From the NCBI GenBank assembly GCA_028583605.1, contig CM053331.1:35575283-35639282 (forward strand): a DNA stretch of 64,000 nt, given 5' to 3'. The translations under genes were made by a program, and so were the position numbers. Each line of letters opens with the position of its first letter. Within the stretch, counting starts at the first letter, position 1. Below the pieces are notes generated by a model. It did no database searches and was not told where the DNA came from. It was given only the letters and a program-made list of their open reading frames with translations. Below are positions 15,401 to 24,648 of this stretch, piece after piece. The DNA is from Dastarcus helophoroides (taxonomy: Eukaryota; Arthropoda; Insecta; Coleoptera; Bothrideridae).

Positions 15401-16932
15401 TTTAGAAAAAGGCAGAAATTATCGAAAAAACCGAACTTTGAGAAAAGAGGAGGAATAAAAAAGAAAATCTAACAAATGTGAAACCTTCGAAAAAAAAAAC
15501 AATTAAAATCGGATACAAAATAGAACTAAAAGCAAATTTTGAAAACAAAGTCGACTTTTGAGAAAAAAAATCGAAATCTTATTTGTTTAAACACTGAAAT
15601 TTCAAAAAAACAGCCAATTTTCGAAACAAATTGAAACTTCCAGAGAGTGAAATTTAAAGAAAAACACAAATTAGAGAAAAGCAGTTTTTTGAAAAGAATA
15701 GTGTAATTTAGAAAGATATGAGGAATTATCTAGAAATAGTCGTAATTTCGCAAAATTCGGGCCCCCAGAAAACTTCAATTTTGATCAAAAGTCAAACTTT
15801 GAGAATGATGGCAATTGAAAAAACGAGTTTAATAAAAACCAAAAGTGAGCGAAAAAAACGAAATTTCGAAAAAAATATTAATTTTGAAATAAAAGTTGAC
15901 ATTTTGGATAAAAAAGTACTTCATGCTGAATAAAAATTTTTGCTTGACTGCTGATAAATGATAATGCTCTGCCCGCTCTCCCCACACCCATGCGAAGGGT
16001 TACATAATGGGAGAAAATTTTGTAATTTTTAGATCTAGTAAGTGTAATGTAAATATTTTTTGTTGTTCTTTGAGTTTTTTACTCAAAGGTCTATTGGTTT
16101 CTAGCCACTGTTGGAAATTTAAACATTTAACACTTTCGATTTATACATGAGACGTCACGAAATCTCCCCCCTTGTCAAACGATATCACATTTTGTTGACC
16201 CCCCCTCCAATGTGTGACGTATTTTATGGATGATCCCATCGTGGGGATTACCTATTACATAATGATTTATATAATTCTCATCCGCATCATTTTTACACAT
16301 ATTATCGCAAAAAACCAAAATTTAGAGTTTCAAAAATCTTCAAGTATTTACATGCAGCAGCTATATTAAAAAGAAAATGAGAAAGTTACATAAATGTAGT
16401 TTTTTTCTGAAAATTTCGACTTTCTAAAAATCTAAAACGTAAATATGAAATCTTTGTAATTATTCAAAAAAATTGATTTTTAAGTTCGAAATTTTGAAAT
16501 ATTTTGGAGCGTTTTCTCGCAATTTGACTTTATTTTCAACATTTCTAAATAAAATTTAAAAACCATCACTTTTTTATTTTTACTTCCAATGTTCGATTTT
16601 AATATCAAAATTTCTAGGTTTTTCTGAAAACATTTTTACATAACACTCAGCATGTAAATAAATAAAATCCCGTGTCAAATAGAGATCATTCAAAATAGCA
16701 AACGGTCTAGGTTGCAACCTTGATCTTGTACCATTGAGCCTGCCAATGAAGATGCATAATGACATAACCGACCTTTATAACGCTGATCTGCGGAGATCTG
16801 CTTGGAGATGTGTTGGACTTGCAGCAAGAGCTTGACACGTTCGATGGGGGCGACACATGTTTTGGAAACGGCAGCTGATATTCCTCCAGCAAGGAAGTCC
16901 TTAAGGAAGGTAACGGGATCGGCGAGAGACAT
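200..16932 (-). CDS. ANT: ADP/ATP translocase (mitochondrial adenine nucleotide carrier), four exons
   Basis: Exchanges matrix ATP for cytosolic ADP across the inner mitochondrial membrane. Joining 16932-16773, 11012-10751, 1248-1014 and 442-200 gives one open frame of 299 residues plus TAA, the usual size of an insect ANT. The three carrier repeats each show the Px[DE]xx[RK] signature: PIERVK at residues 29-34, PLDFAR at 134-139 and PFDTVR at 231-236. The ANT-specific RRRMMM follows at 236-241. The start is the ATG at 16932 (MSLADPVTF), in a good context (ATCACCATG); an in-frame extension upstream does not look like carrier protein. Intron phases are 1, 2 and 0, and every junction restores the family sequence (for example YKG-MVD and ARTR-LAAD). 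Introns 1 and 2 are 5.8 and 9.5 kb and full of repeats. Drosophila has two neighbouring copies of this gene; only one is visible here. Identification is very secure. Confidence 0.97.
525..783. mobile_element. Palindromic MITE, near-complete copy (family M1)
   Basis: A long inverted repeat in ANT intron 3. Both arms carry CTTGTCCCCTGAAACCAAG-type sequence followed by a run like AAGATTAAAAAACAC. They meet at a centre near 600-640 that pairs AGCCAAGCTA with TAGCTTGGCT. The outer right end reads GGACCAGTCCGTTTCACC, the apparent terminal repeat. There is no coding capacity. At least six other copies occur in the window. Confidence 0.75.
838..915. mobile_element. Truncated M1 MITE fragment
   Basis: Carries CTTGTCCCCTGAAAGCAAG followed shortly by ACCAAGGACCACCAAAA, meaning one arm with most of the centre missing. 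It lies 55 bp from the longer copy in the same ANT intron. Confidence 0.55.
1014..1248 (-). CDS. ANT: ANT exon 3
   Basis: Encodes the end of Arg141 through Gln219, including the glycine-rich [18 protein letters not shown] segment and helix 4. The acceptor is TTTTTCAG and the donor is GTAAGG. It enters in phase 2 and leaves in phase 0. Confidence 0.95.
1501..1581. mobile_element. Collapsed M1 MITE hairpin
   Basis: Both arms abut: ACTTGTCCCCTGAAACCAAG is followed directly by TTCTGTATTTCAATTTTTGA and AGATAACCAAGAACCAGTCC. It is a short hairpin derivative of family M1 in ANT intron 2. Confidence 0.65.
2132..2222. mobile_element. M1 MITE fragment, one arm
   Basis: Begins with the terminal repeat TTGGTGGAACGGACCGGTC, then GGTATCTTCAAAAA and CTTCAGGGGACAAG. 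It gives one clear end of the element. Confidence 0.6.
2700..2777. repeat. Perfect 22-bp inverted repeat, 34-bp loop
   Basis: AAGAAGATTGCCAAACATCG plus AT at 2700-2721 is exactly complemented at 2756-2777. Without indels it could extrude as a hairpin. It lies in ANT intron 2; function is unknown. Confidence 0.75.
2823..2895. repeat. 24-bp tandem repeat, three copies
   Basis: GGTCACTAGGGGTTGAGGAC recurs at 2825, 2849 and 2873 with a 24-bp period and one substitution in the last copy. Confidence 0.8.
3090..3215. repeat. GGAACCGAA-type interspersed repeat, copy 1
   Basis: Contains ACCGTTATTTGTGTCGGAAC followed by GAAAACCGGAACCGAACC. The same element recurs at 10480-10612, so this is a dispersed repeat and not local sequence. 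It is probably a short non-autonomous element. Confidence 0.6.
3772..8016. repeat. ~425-bp tandem array, ten units
   Basis: The word AACGT(A/C)(A)AAGTTTAACGC starts units at 3779, 4202, 4628, 5053, 5479, 5906, 6330, 6754, 7178 and 7601, a period of 422-427 bp. Units are almost identical apart from one-base indels in A/T runs. The first five carry GTAAAAG or GTAAAAAG and the last five GTACAAAG, so two variant blocks are visible. Each unit holds palindromic CGAAATTTCG words. The whole array is inside ANT intron 2. Small open frames here are by-products of the repeat. Confidence 0.97.
8017..10450. other. ANT intron 2, AT-rich filler
   Basis: No gene. Cryptically simple sequence made of A/T runs with recurring AAAATTTCGA-like words. 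The only recognisable element is at 9063-9118, where ATTTAACATTTCCGCGACCC and AGTTTGGAAATACTTAAAT match one arm of the MITE family also found at 14.5, 35.8 and 56 kb. Confidence 0.6.
10480..10612. repeat. GGAACCGAA-type interspersed repeat, copy 2
   Basis: ACCGTTATTTTTGTCGGAAC and GAAAACCAGAACTTAACCG match the copy near 3.1 kb in the same orientation. It lies in ANT intron 2 close to exon 2. Confidence 0.6.
10628..10718. mobile_element. M1 MITE fragment next to ANT exon 2
   Basis: Contains TTTCAGGGGACAAGGTATC, then GATAATCAAGGGCCGTTTCA, matching the right arm and terminus of the family. It sits about 30 bp from the exon 2 donor. Confidence 0.5.
10751..11012 (-). CDS. ANT: ANT exon 2
   Basis: Encodes residues 54-141: matrix helix, helices 2 and 3, the conserved [16 protein letters not shown] stretch and the second signature PLDFAR. 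The acceptor is TTTTAG at 11013-11014 and the donor GTATGA begins at 10750. It starts in phase 1 and ends in phase 2. Confidence 0.95.
11411..11574. repeat. Long imperfect hairpin in ANT intron 1
   Basis: The left arm 11411-11470 (TTTGCAAAGT...CCATTCCTGCTGATTGG...TCGCCAGCTGCTTCT) is nearly complemented by 11520-11574 (AGAAGCAACTGGCGAAG...CAGCAGGAATGG...CTTTGCAAA). A ~50-bp loop separates arms of 55-60 bp. It is either a small foldback element or a transcribed hairpin; no family is recognised. Confidence 0.75.
11575..16130. other. ANT intron 1, mainly AT-rich filler
   Basis: No coding exon was recognised. It is low-complexity A/T-rich sequence with AAATTTCGA and TTTTGAGAAAAA words. The T-rich strand reads to about 14.0 kb, and an A-rich, GAAATTTCGAGAAAA-like strand reads from 14.8 to 15.9 kb. 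The MITE copy near 14.5 kb is listed separately. Confidence 0.55.
14458..14645. mobile_element. Palindromic MITE, family M2, copy with both ends
   Basis: Begins ATTAATTTTATTTAACATTT then GCGACCCATTTTGGAAATAT, and ends TTTAAATAAAATTAATAATG. Beyond that is the outer sequence GATCAATAGGAGTCTATCAT. The middle has GACTACGTGATATCTAAATT. It shares ends and core with copies at 9.06, 35.74 and 55.96 kb. No coding capacity. Confidence 0.7.
16150..16255. mobile_element. Small GC-skewed transposon fragment
   Basis: Contains GAGACGTCACGAAATC, CCCCCCTTGTCAAACGATAT and GTGTGACGTATTTTATGG. The CCCCCTTGTC(A/G)(A/C)ACGATAT core also occurs inside each unit of the 178-bp array at 29.3-30.2 kb, so both derive from one dispersed element. 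Confidence 0.5.
16773..16932 (-). CDS. ANT: ANT exon 1 (coding part)
   Basis: Encodes residues 1-53 and the first base of Gly54: the N-terminal tail, helix 1 and the first signature PIERVK. It ends AAAG before a GTCGGT donor, which is a weak donor (C at +3), but the G|GT join to exon 2 restores Tyr-Lys-Gly-Met-Val-Asp as expected for the family. Confidence 0.95.
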
Positions 16933-17085
16933 GGTGATTGTGCTTCTTAGGTTGACCAACGACGTTCACGGACAACGCACTACACTGCAAGTGAGGATCG
17001 AGCGTCGCGACGACCGAAGGTGTTGGTCATGTGGCTTCATCCCCAGGTTGTATGCAGCAGGACGAGAATAGTGCATCTACGTCAG
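16933..17085 (-). promoter_or_regulatory. Probable ANT 5' UTR and proximal promoter
   Basis: About 150 bp upstream of the ANT start are clearly richer in G+C (clusters of CGTCG, GCGACG) than the flanking AT-rich DNA, which fits a leader or core promoter. No TATA box or certain initiator was identified, and a separate noncoding leader exon cannot be excluded. Beyond about 17.1 kb the sequence returns to AT-rich filler and then satellite. Confidence 0.4.
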
Positions 17086-17379
17086 TATTTGGCCGTTAAA
17101 TCATATGATAACGTTATTCAAGAGTTCAACCTTCGATCTTCGAGCTTTTTTCGAGTTAAGGGGAGATAAAATTAAACGAAAATTAACGTAACTGGCACGT
17201 GTAGCAATATAGTCATATAAGCCGAATGTCGAAATTTGGGATTGTTGCACATATTCATCTCAAAGTCGGGTCGACTTCAGTAGTCCTAATTTATTTGTAC
17301 TTCAATTACGTTGCTACGTTGATGTAAAAACAAATAGATACAAAACTAAATGAAAATTAAGGTAAGGAAACCAGATTGA

Positions 17380-20300
17380 TTATATGCAAATAAGGAAATG
17401 TGAGATTTTTGTGGTTGTTGCATCATTCGATTCGTCATTTATTATTTTGGAAATAGTCATTAAGACAAAATTATATTGGAAAAAGAAAATATTACTGATA
17501 AACTTTCGTTTTTCATTGAACTTTGGGCCACCGAATAACTGTTCAGCAATACAGTTTAGAAAAATGGATCAAATGAAGACAAGATTGTAGTGGAAAAATA
17601 AACTATTACTGATGAACTTTCATTTTTTACTAAAACTTTGGCCACCAAATGCTTATTAAGCAGTACAGCTAGGAAAAATGTAACATATGAAGACAAAATT
17701 TTAGTGGAAAAAGACAATATTACTGATGCACCTTCGCTTTTCATTGAAATTTTGACCACCAAATGACTTTTTTTGATCACCAAACGATGATTAAGCAGCA
17801 CAGATTAGAAAAATTATCCATATAAAGACAAGGTTGTACTGGAAAAATAAACTATTACTGATGAACTTTTGTTTTCCATTACAAATTTGACCACCAAACG
17901 ATTTTTTTTGACCACCAAATGATTATTGAGCAGCGCAGATTAAAAAAATTATTCATATGAAGACAAGATTGTAGTGGAAAAATAAACTATTACTGATAAA
18001 CTTTTGTTTTCCATTGAAAATTTGACCACCAAACGATTTTTTTTGAACACCAAATGATTATTTAGCAGTACAACTAGGAAAAATGTAATATATGAAGACA
18101 AGATTATAGTGGAAAAAGAAAATATTACTGATGAACTTTCGCTTTTCATTGAAATTTTGACCACCAAATGACTTTTCTTGATCACCAAACAATGATTAAG
18201 CAGCACAGATTAGAGAAATTATCCAGATGAAGACAGGGTTGTAATGGAAAAATAAACTATTCCATTGAAAATTTGACCACCAAACGATTTTTTTTATCAC
18301 CAAATGATTATTTAGCAGTACAGCGTAGAAAAATGATGCATATGAAGGCAAAATTATATTGGAAAAAGAAAATATTACTGATGAACTTTCGTTTTTTATT
18401 GAAATTTTGAACACCAAACAATTTTTTTTTGACCACCAAATGATTATTAAGCAGCGCAGATTAAAAAAATTATCCATATGAAGACAAGGTTATAGTGGAA
18501 AAATAAATTATTACTGATGAACTTTTGTTTTCCATTGAAAACTTGACAACCAAACGATTTTTTTTGACCACCAAATGATTATTAAGCAGCGCAGATTAAA
18601 AAAATTATCCATATAAAGACAAGGTTGTAGTGGAAAAATAAACTATTACTGATGAACTTTTGTTTTCCATTGAAAATTTGACCACCAAACGATTTTTTTT
18701 TGAACACCAAATGATTATTTAGCAGTACAGCTAGGAAAAATGTAACATATGAAGACAAAATTTTAGTGGAAAAAGACAATATTACTGATAAGCTTTCGCC
18801 TTTCATTGAAATTTTGACCACCAAATGACTTTTTTTGATCACCAAACGATGATTAAGCAGCACAGATTAGAAAAATTATCCATATAAAGACAAGGTTGTA
18901 CTGGAAAAATAAACTATTACTGATGAACTTTTGTTTTCCATTACAAATTTGACCACCAAACGATTTTTTTTGACCACCAAATGATTATTGAGCAGCGCAG
19001 ATTAAAAAAATTATTCATATGAAGACAAGATTGTAGTGGAAAAATAAACTATTACTGATAAACTTTTGTTTTCCATTGAAAATTTGACCACCAAACGATT
19101 TTTTTTGAACACCAAATGATTATTTAGCAGTACAACTAGGAAAAATGTAATATATGAAGACAAGATTATAGTGGAAAAAGAAAATATTACTGATGAACTT
19201 TCGCTTTTCATTGAAATTTTGACCACCAAATGACTTTTCTTGATGACCAAACGATGATTAAGCAGCACAGATGAGAGAAATTATCCATATGAAGGCAAGG
19301 TTGTAGTGGAAAAATAAACTATTACTGATGAACTTTTGTTTTCCATCGAAAATTTGACCACCAAAGGATTTTTTTTATCACCAAATGATTATTTAGCAGT
19401 ACAGCGTAGAAAAATGATGCATATGAAGGCAAAATTATATTGGAAAAAGAAAATATTACTGATGAACTTTCGTTTTTTATTGAAATTTTAAACACCAAAC
19501 AATTTTTTTTGACCACCAAATGATTATTAAGTAACGCAGATTAAAAAAATTATCCATATGAAGACAAGGTTATAGTGAAAAAATAAATTATTACTGATGA
19601 ACTTTTGTTTTCCATTGAAAACTTGATCACCAAACGATTTTTTTTTTTAACACCAAATGATTATTTAGCAGTTCAGCTAGGAAAAATGTAACATATGAAG
19701 ACAAGATTTTAGTGGAAAAAGAAAATATTACTGATGAACTTTCGGTTTTCATTAAAATTTTAACCACCAAATGACTTTTCTTGATCACCAAACGATGATT
19801 AAGCAGCACAGATTAGAAAAATTATCCATATGAAGACAAGGTTGTAGTGGAAAAATAAACTATTACTGATGAACTTTTGTTTTCCATTGAAAATTTGACC
19901 ACCAAACGATTTTTTTTGACCACCAAATAATTATTTAGCAGTGCAGCTTAGAAAAATGATGCATATGAAGGCAAAATTATATTGAAAAAAGAAAATATTA
20001 CTGATGAACTTTCGTTTTTCGTTGAAATTTTGACAACCAAATAACTACAAATAACTAGTACAGCTTAGAAAAACTTATCATATGAAGACAAGGTTGTAGT
20101 TGAAAAAGATAATATTACTGATGATCTTTCGTTTTTCATTACAATTTTGGCCACCAAATGATTATTCAATAATACACTTTGGAAAAGTGGATCATATGAA
20201 GACAAGATTGTAGTAGTAAAATAATCTATTACTGATGAGCTTTCGTTTTTCGTTAAAATTTTGACAACCAAATGATTATTTACTGTACAGCTTAGAAAAA

Positions 20301-20510
20301 CCTATCACATGAAGACGAGGTTGTAGTGAAAAAAGAAAATATTACTAATGATAATCACCAAATAATTATTAAGCAGTGCCGCTTAGAAAAATGGATTATA
20401 TGAAGACAAAATTGTAGTGGAAAAAAAGTATTACTGATGAACTTTCGTTTTTCATTGAAATTTTGGCCACCAAATGACTATTAAGCAATACAGCTTAGAA
20501 AAATAAATAT
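17380..20510. repeat. ~133-bp satellite, left block
   Basis: Roughly two dozen monomers, each with (A)CCACCAAATGATTATTTAGC, AGTACAGCTAGGAAAAATG, ATATGAAGACAAG and ATTACTGATGAACTTT. Two monomer types alternate (TTAGCAGTACAG and TTAAGCAGCACAG), giving a ~265-bp dimer. Longer blocks are repeated too: sequence around 17781 recurs near-identically from 18843, and the TACAGCGTAGAAAAATG variant at about 18306 recurs at about 19388. This shows a ~1.06-1.08 kb higher-order duplication. It lies upstream of ANT, between it and the Evi5-like gene. Confidence 0.95.
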
Positions 20511-21785
20511 TAACTTTCTTAAAAAGTCATAAAAAAGTCAAAATTGTCAAAAAGAGTTCGAAATTTTCAAAAAATTGGGAATTATCAAGTCACTTTAAAA
20601 TGAGGCTTTACAAAAAAAATCAAAATTTCGAAAAAAGCAGAAATTTTTAAAAATATCATAATTTTCAACAAATGAAATCTTCAAACAACCAAGTTTATTT
20701 TAAATCCTAATTTTCAGAAAAATAAATATTTCGAAAGAACGTTTATCTTGAGAAAATTAAAATTTTCAAACAGCTTACATCTAAAAAAAATTAAATTCTC
20801 AAAAAACTGAATTCTCAAGAAAACCATGAACGTGGAATTTTTCAAAAAAGTAAATTTACAAAATTTCAAAATTGCAAAAAATGAAAATTAAAAAAAAAGG
20901 CCGAAATTTCCAAAAATAGTGGAAATTTTAAAACATGGTCAAAATTTCTTAAAAAAGTTTAAATATTAAAAAAGTTAAAGTATAAAAAAATTAAAGTTTA
21001 CAAAATTCTAAATTTTTAGTAGAATCGAAGTTCTCAAAAAAATGGGATTAAGAAAAAGTTGTCAAGTTTTTTTAAAAAGGTTGAAATTTTAATAGAATAG
21101 AAATATTCAAAAATGTCGAAATTTTTGAAAACCAAAAATGTTCAAAGAAATAGAAATCAGAAAAAAATTTCTAGAGAAACTTAAAAAAATCAAAATATTC
21201 AAAAAACCCAAAACTTTTAAAAAACCCTAAATTTCCAATAGGCCAAATTTTAAAGAAAATCATAAGCGCATAATCTTTCAAATTAGGTCAAATTTATAAA
21301 AAACTGAAATTCCAAAAAAAAAACATTTTCGAAAAAAGTTAAAACATCGAAGAAAAATAAAATCTAAAAAATGTCGACATTTAAAAAAATAGTGGAAATG
21401 TCGAATGGTTAATTTTTTTACAAAAGACGCAATTTTAAAAGAATCAACATTTTTAAAAGGTGGAAGTCTAAATAATTCCAAATTTAGTGTGGAATTAACA
21501 ACAAATCGACACTTACAAAGATTCTAAATTTCGAAAAAAACATGCACTCTTCAAAATGTTTTTAAAATGGTCATAATTTTGAGAGAATAGAAATTAAAAC
21601 AAGATTTTCAAAAAGTTTAAGTTTGCAATAAGCCGAAATGTCAAGTAGAACTTCTTCGAAAATTTTGACAAAATGAAAGATTTTGATTTGATATTTGAAA
21701 TTATGCTTAAAATGTCAACCAAAACATCAAATTTTTAAGAAAATAGGACATTTAAGATTACATTCGAACTAGTTTGACTTTTTCC
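20511..21785. other. AT-rich insert between satellite blocks
   Basis: No gene. A-rich cryptically simple DNA with AAAAAAGTCAAAATT and TCGAAATTTTC words interrupts the satellite for about 1.3 kb. Either an insertion split the array or two arrays grew from one flank. Confidence 0.6.
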
Positions 21786-23930
21786 GAAATGTCCAAACTT
21801 TCGTTTTTTATTGAAATTTTGACTACCAAATAATTTTTTTTATCACCAAATGGTTATTAAGCACTACAGCTTAGAAAAATGATCCCTGTGAAGGCAAAAT
21901 TATATTGGAAAGACAAAATATTACTGATGAACTTCCGTTTTTCATTAAAATTTTGATGACCAAATGAATATAAAGTAGTACAGCTTGAAAAATAGTATCA
22001 TATGAAGACAACATTGTGGAGGAAAAACAATATATTGCTGATGAACTTTCGGTTTTTTTTATTGAAACTTGACCATCAAATGATTACCAGGCAATACAGC
22101 TTAGAAAAAAGAATTATATGAAGACAAGATTGTAGAGGAAAAATAAGCTATTACTGATGAACTTTCATTTTTTACTAAAACTTTGGCCACCAAATGCTTA
22201 TTAAGCAGTACAGCTAGGAAAAATGTAACATATGAAGACAAAATTTTAGTGGAAAAAGACAATATTACTGATAAGCTTTCGCCTTTCATTGAAATTTTGA
22301 CCACCAAATGACTTTTATTGATCACCAAACCATGATTAAGCAGCACAGATTAGAAAAATTATCCATATGAAGACAAAGTTGTAGTGGAAAAATAAACTAC
22401 TACTGATGAACTTTTGTACTGCATTGAAAATTTCACCACCAAATGATTTTTATTGACCACCAAATGATTATTTAGCAGTACAGCTAGGAAAAATGTAACA
22501 TATGAAGACAAGATTTTAGTAGAAAAAGAAAATATTACTGATGAACTTTCGCTTTGCATTGAAATTTTGACCACCAAATGACTTTTCTTGATCACCAAAC
22601 GATAATTAAGCAGCACAGATTAGAAAAATTATCCATATGAAGACAAGATTGTAGTGGAAAAATAAACTATTACTGATAAACTTTTGTTTTCCATTGAAAA
22701 TTTGACCACCAAACGATTTTTTTTTTGAACACCAAATGATTATTTAGCAGTACAACTAGGAAAAATGTAACATATGAAGACAAGATTTTAGTGGAAAAAG
22801 AAAATATTACTGATGAACTTTCGTTTTACATTGAAATTTTGTGCACCAAATGACTTTTCTTGATCACCAAACGATGATTAAGCAGCACAGATTAGAAAAA
22901 TTATCCATATGAAGACAAGGTTGTAGTGGAAAAATAAACTATTACTGATGAACTTTTGTTTTTCATCGAAAATTTGACCACCAAACGATTTTTTTTGATC
23001 ACCAAATGATTCATTAGCAGTACAGCTTAGAAAAATGATGCATATGAAGGCAAAATTATATTGGAAAAAGAAAATATGACTGATAAACTTTCGTTTTTTA
23101 TTGAAATTTTGACCACCAAACGATATTTTTTTGACAACCAAATGATTATTAAGCAGCGCCGATTAAAAAAATTATCCATATGAAGACAAGGTTGTAGTGG
23201 AAAAATAAACTATTACTGATGAACTTTTGTTTTCCATTAAAAATTTGACCACCAAACGATTTTTTTCGATCACCAAATGATTATTTAGCAGTACAGCTAG
23301 GAAAAATGTAACATATGAAGACAAGATTTTAGTGGAAAAGAAAATATTACTGATGCACTTTCGCTTTTCATTGAAATTTTGACCACCAAATGACTTTTCT
23401 TGATCACCAAACGATAATTAAGCAGCACAGATTAGAAAAATTATCCATATGAAGACAAGGTTATAGTGGAAAAATAAATTATTACTGATGAACTTTTGTT
23501 TTCCATTGAAAACTTGACAACCAAACGATTTTTTTTTTATCACGAAATGATTATTTAACAGTACAGCCTAGAAAAATGATGCATATGAAGGCAAAATTAT
23601 ATTGGAAAAAGAAAATATTACTGATGAACTTTCGTTTTTTATTGAAATTTTGAACACCAGATGACCTTTTTTGATCACCAAATGATCATTAAGCAGCACA
23701 GTTTAGAAAAATGATCCATATGAAGACAAGGTTGTAGTGGAAAAATAAACTCTTACTGATGAACTTTCGTTATTTATCGAAATTTTGCCCACCAAATGAT
23801 TATTAAGCAGTACAACTTAGAAAAATGATTCAGATGAAGGCAAAATTATAATGGAAAAAGAAAATATTACTGATGAACTTTCGTTTTTCGTTGAAAGTTT
23901 GACCACCAAAGACATCGGTGAGTATTAAGA
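21786..23930. repeat. ~133-bp satellite, right block
   Basis: About sixteen further monomers of the same satellite. The outer units at 21.8-22.1 kb and 23.6-23.9 kb are more diverged than the inner ones, as expected at array edges. The alternating TTAGCAGTACAG and TTAAGCAGCACAG types continue. Confidence 0.93.
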
Positions 23931-24546
23931 ATGATCGGTTTAGTTTCAGACGAAGCGTCTGGTCAGTTCTTAGAATCCGTAGCATATTCAATTAGGCACA
24001 ACTTTCCAAGTATGAAGAATAAATTATGGTGGAAAAATAAAATATTACTGATGAATTTTAAAGTCTCACTGAAATTTTAATCACCAAGAGCACCTATGAC
24101 TATTTCAAGAGAACAGACACAAAATCTTGGCAACATAATACTGGTTTATTCGGTGACGGATTATGCTGACAGCGCCTTTGGATCACCTAAGCAGATACTC
24201 ATGCACCTCCAAATTATATTTGATAACTAAGGGTTATGTGCACTTAGGCGCTACCCCTTGTAGCCTCGCGCCCTTAGATACCTAGTTTACCTTACGGATA
24301 ATCAACCACTGCCCACTAAAACCTTAAATTGGTGTCGATGCATATGTAAATTAGGAAAAAGTTGGAGAATTAAAATAAAACAATCACTAGGGTTCTTTTC
24401 GTTTATTAGGCAATTTAAGTCTAAGACTTTGGACCACTTAAAACATGCTTCTAAGGTTATACAGTAGTTGCCATCAAACGTGTTAGAAAAGCGCATGACG
24501 TAAGTAGTTATTCATCTTTGGTTTTTATATGGCTCCTGGAGGTAGG
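23931..24546. other. Unique DNA, 3' flank of the Evi5-like gene
   Basis: More complex, non-repeated sequence containing the putative poly(A) signal. No other gene was recognised. Confidence 0.5.
24402..24407 (-). terminator. Candidate polyadenylation signal of the Evi5-like gene
   Basis: TTTATT on the plus strand is AATAAA on the minus strand, about 140 nt downstream of the Evi5-like stop codon. Another lies at 24145-24150. Assigned by position only. Confidence 0.45.
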
Positions 24547-24648
24547 TCAAAATGCTTCCCCGACTTCGTTCTTCAACTCCAAAATTCTAGTCGTTAACTC
24601 GTCAATAGTTTTCTCCAGATTTACTTCTTTGGTTGGACTGTTTTCAGT
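24547..24648 (-). CDS. Evi5-like terminal exon
   Basis: 33 codons (TENSPTKEVNLEKTIDEL to NEVGEAF) plus TGA, acceptor ATTCTTCCAG. It is exactly as long as the Evi5 exon at 45890-45991. Where Evi5 has its GAG|GTAAGT donor this copy reads into TTT TGA, so the splice site has been replaced by a terminus. Confidence 0.75.
   Translation of the reverse strand, partial: TENSPTKEVNLEKTIDELTTRILELKNEVGEAF

Noticed and set aside
17556..23141. Family of similar 60-93 codon minus-strand frames (HLVVKISMK...SSSVI-like)
   Set aside because: They repeat with the ~133-bp satellite period and end wherever a unit has an indel. No independent sign of coding.
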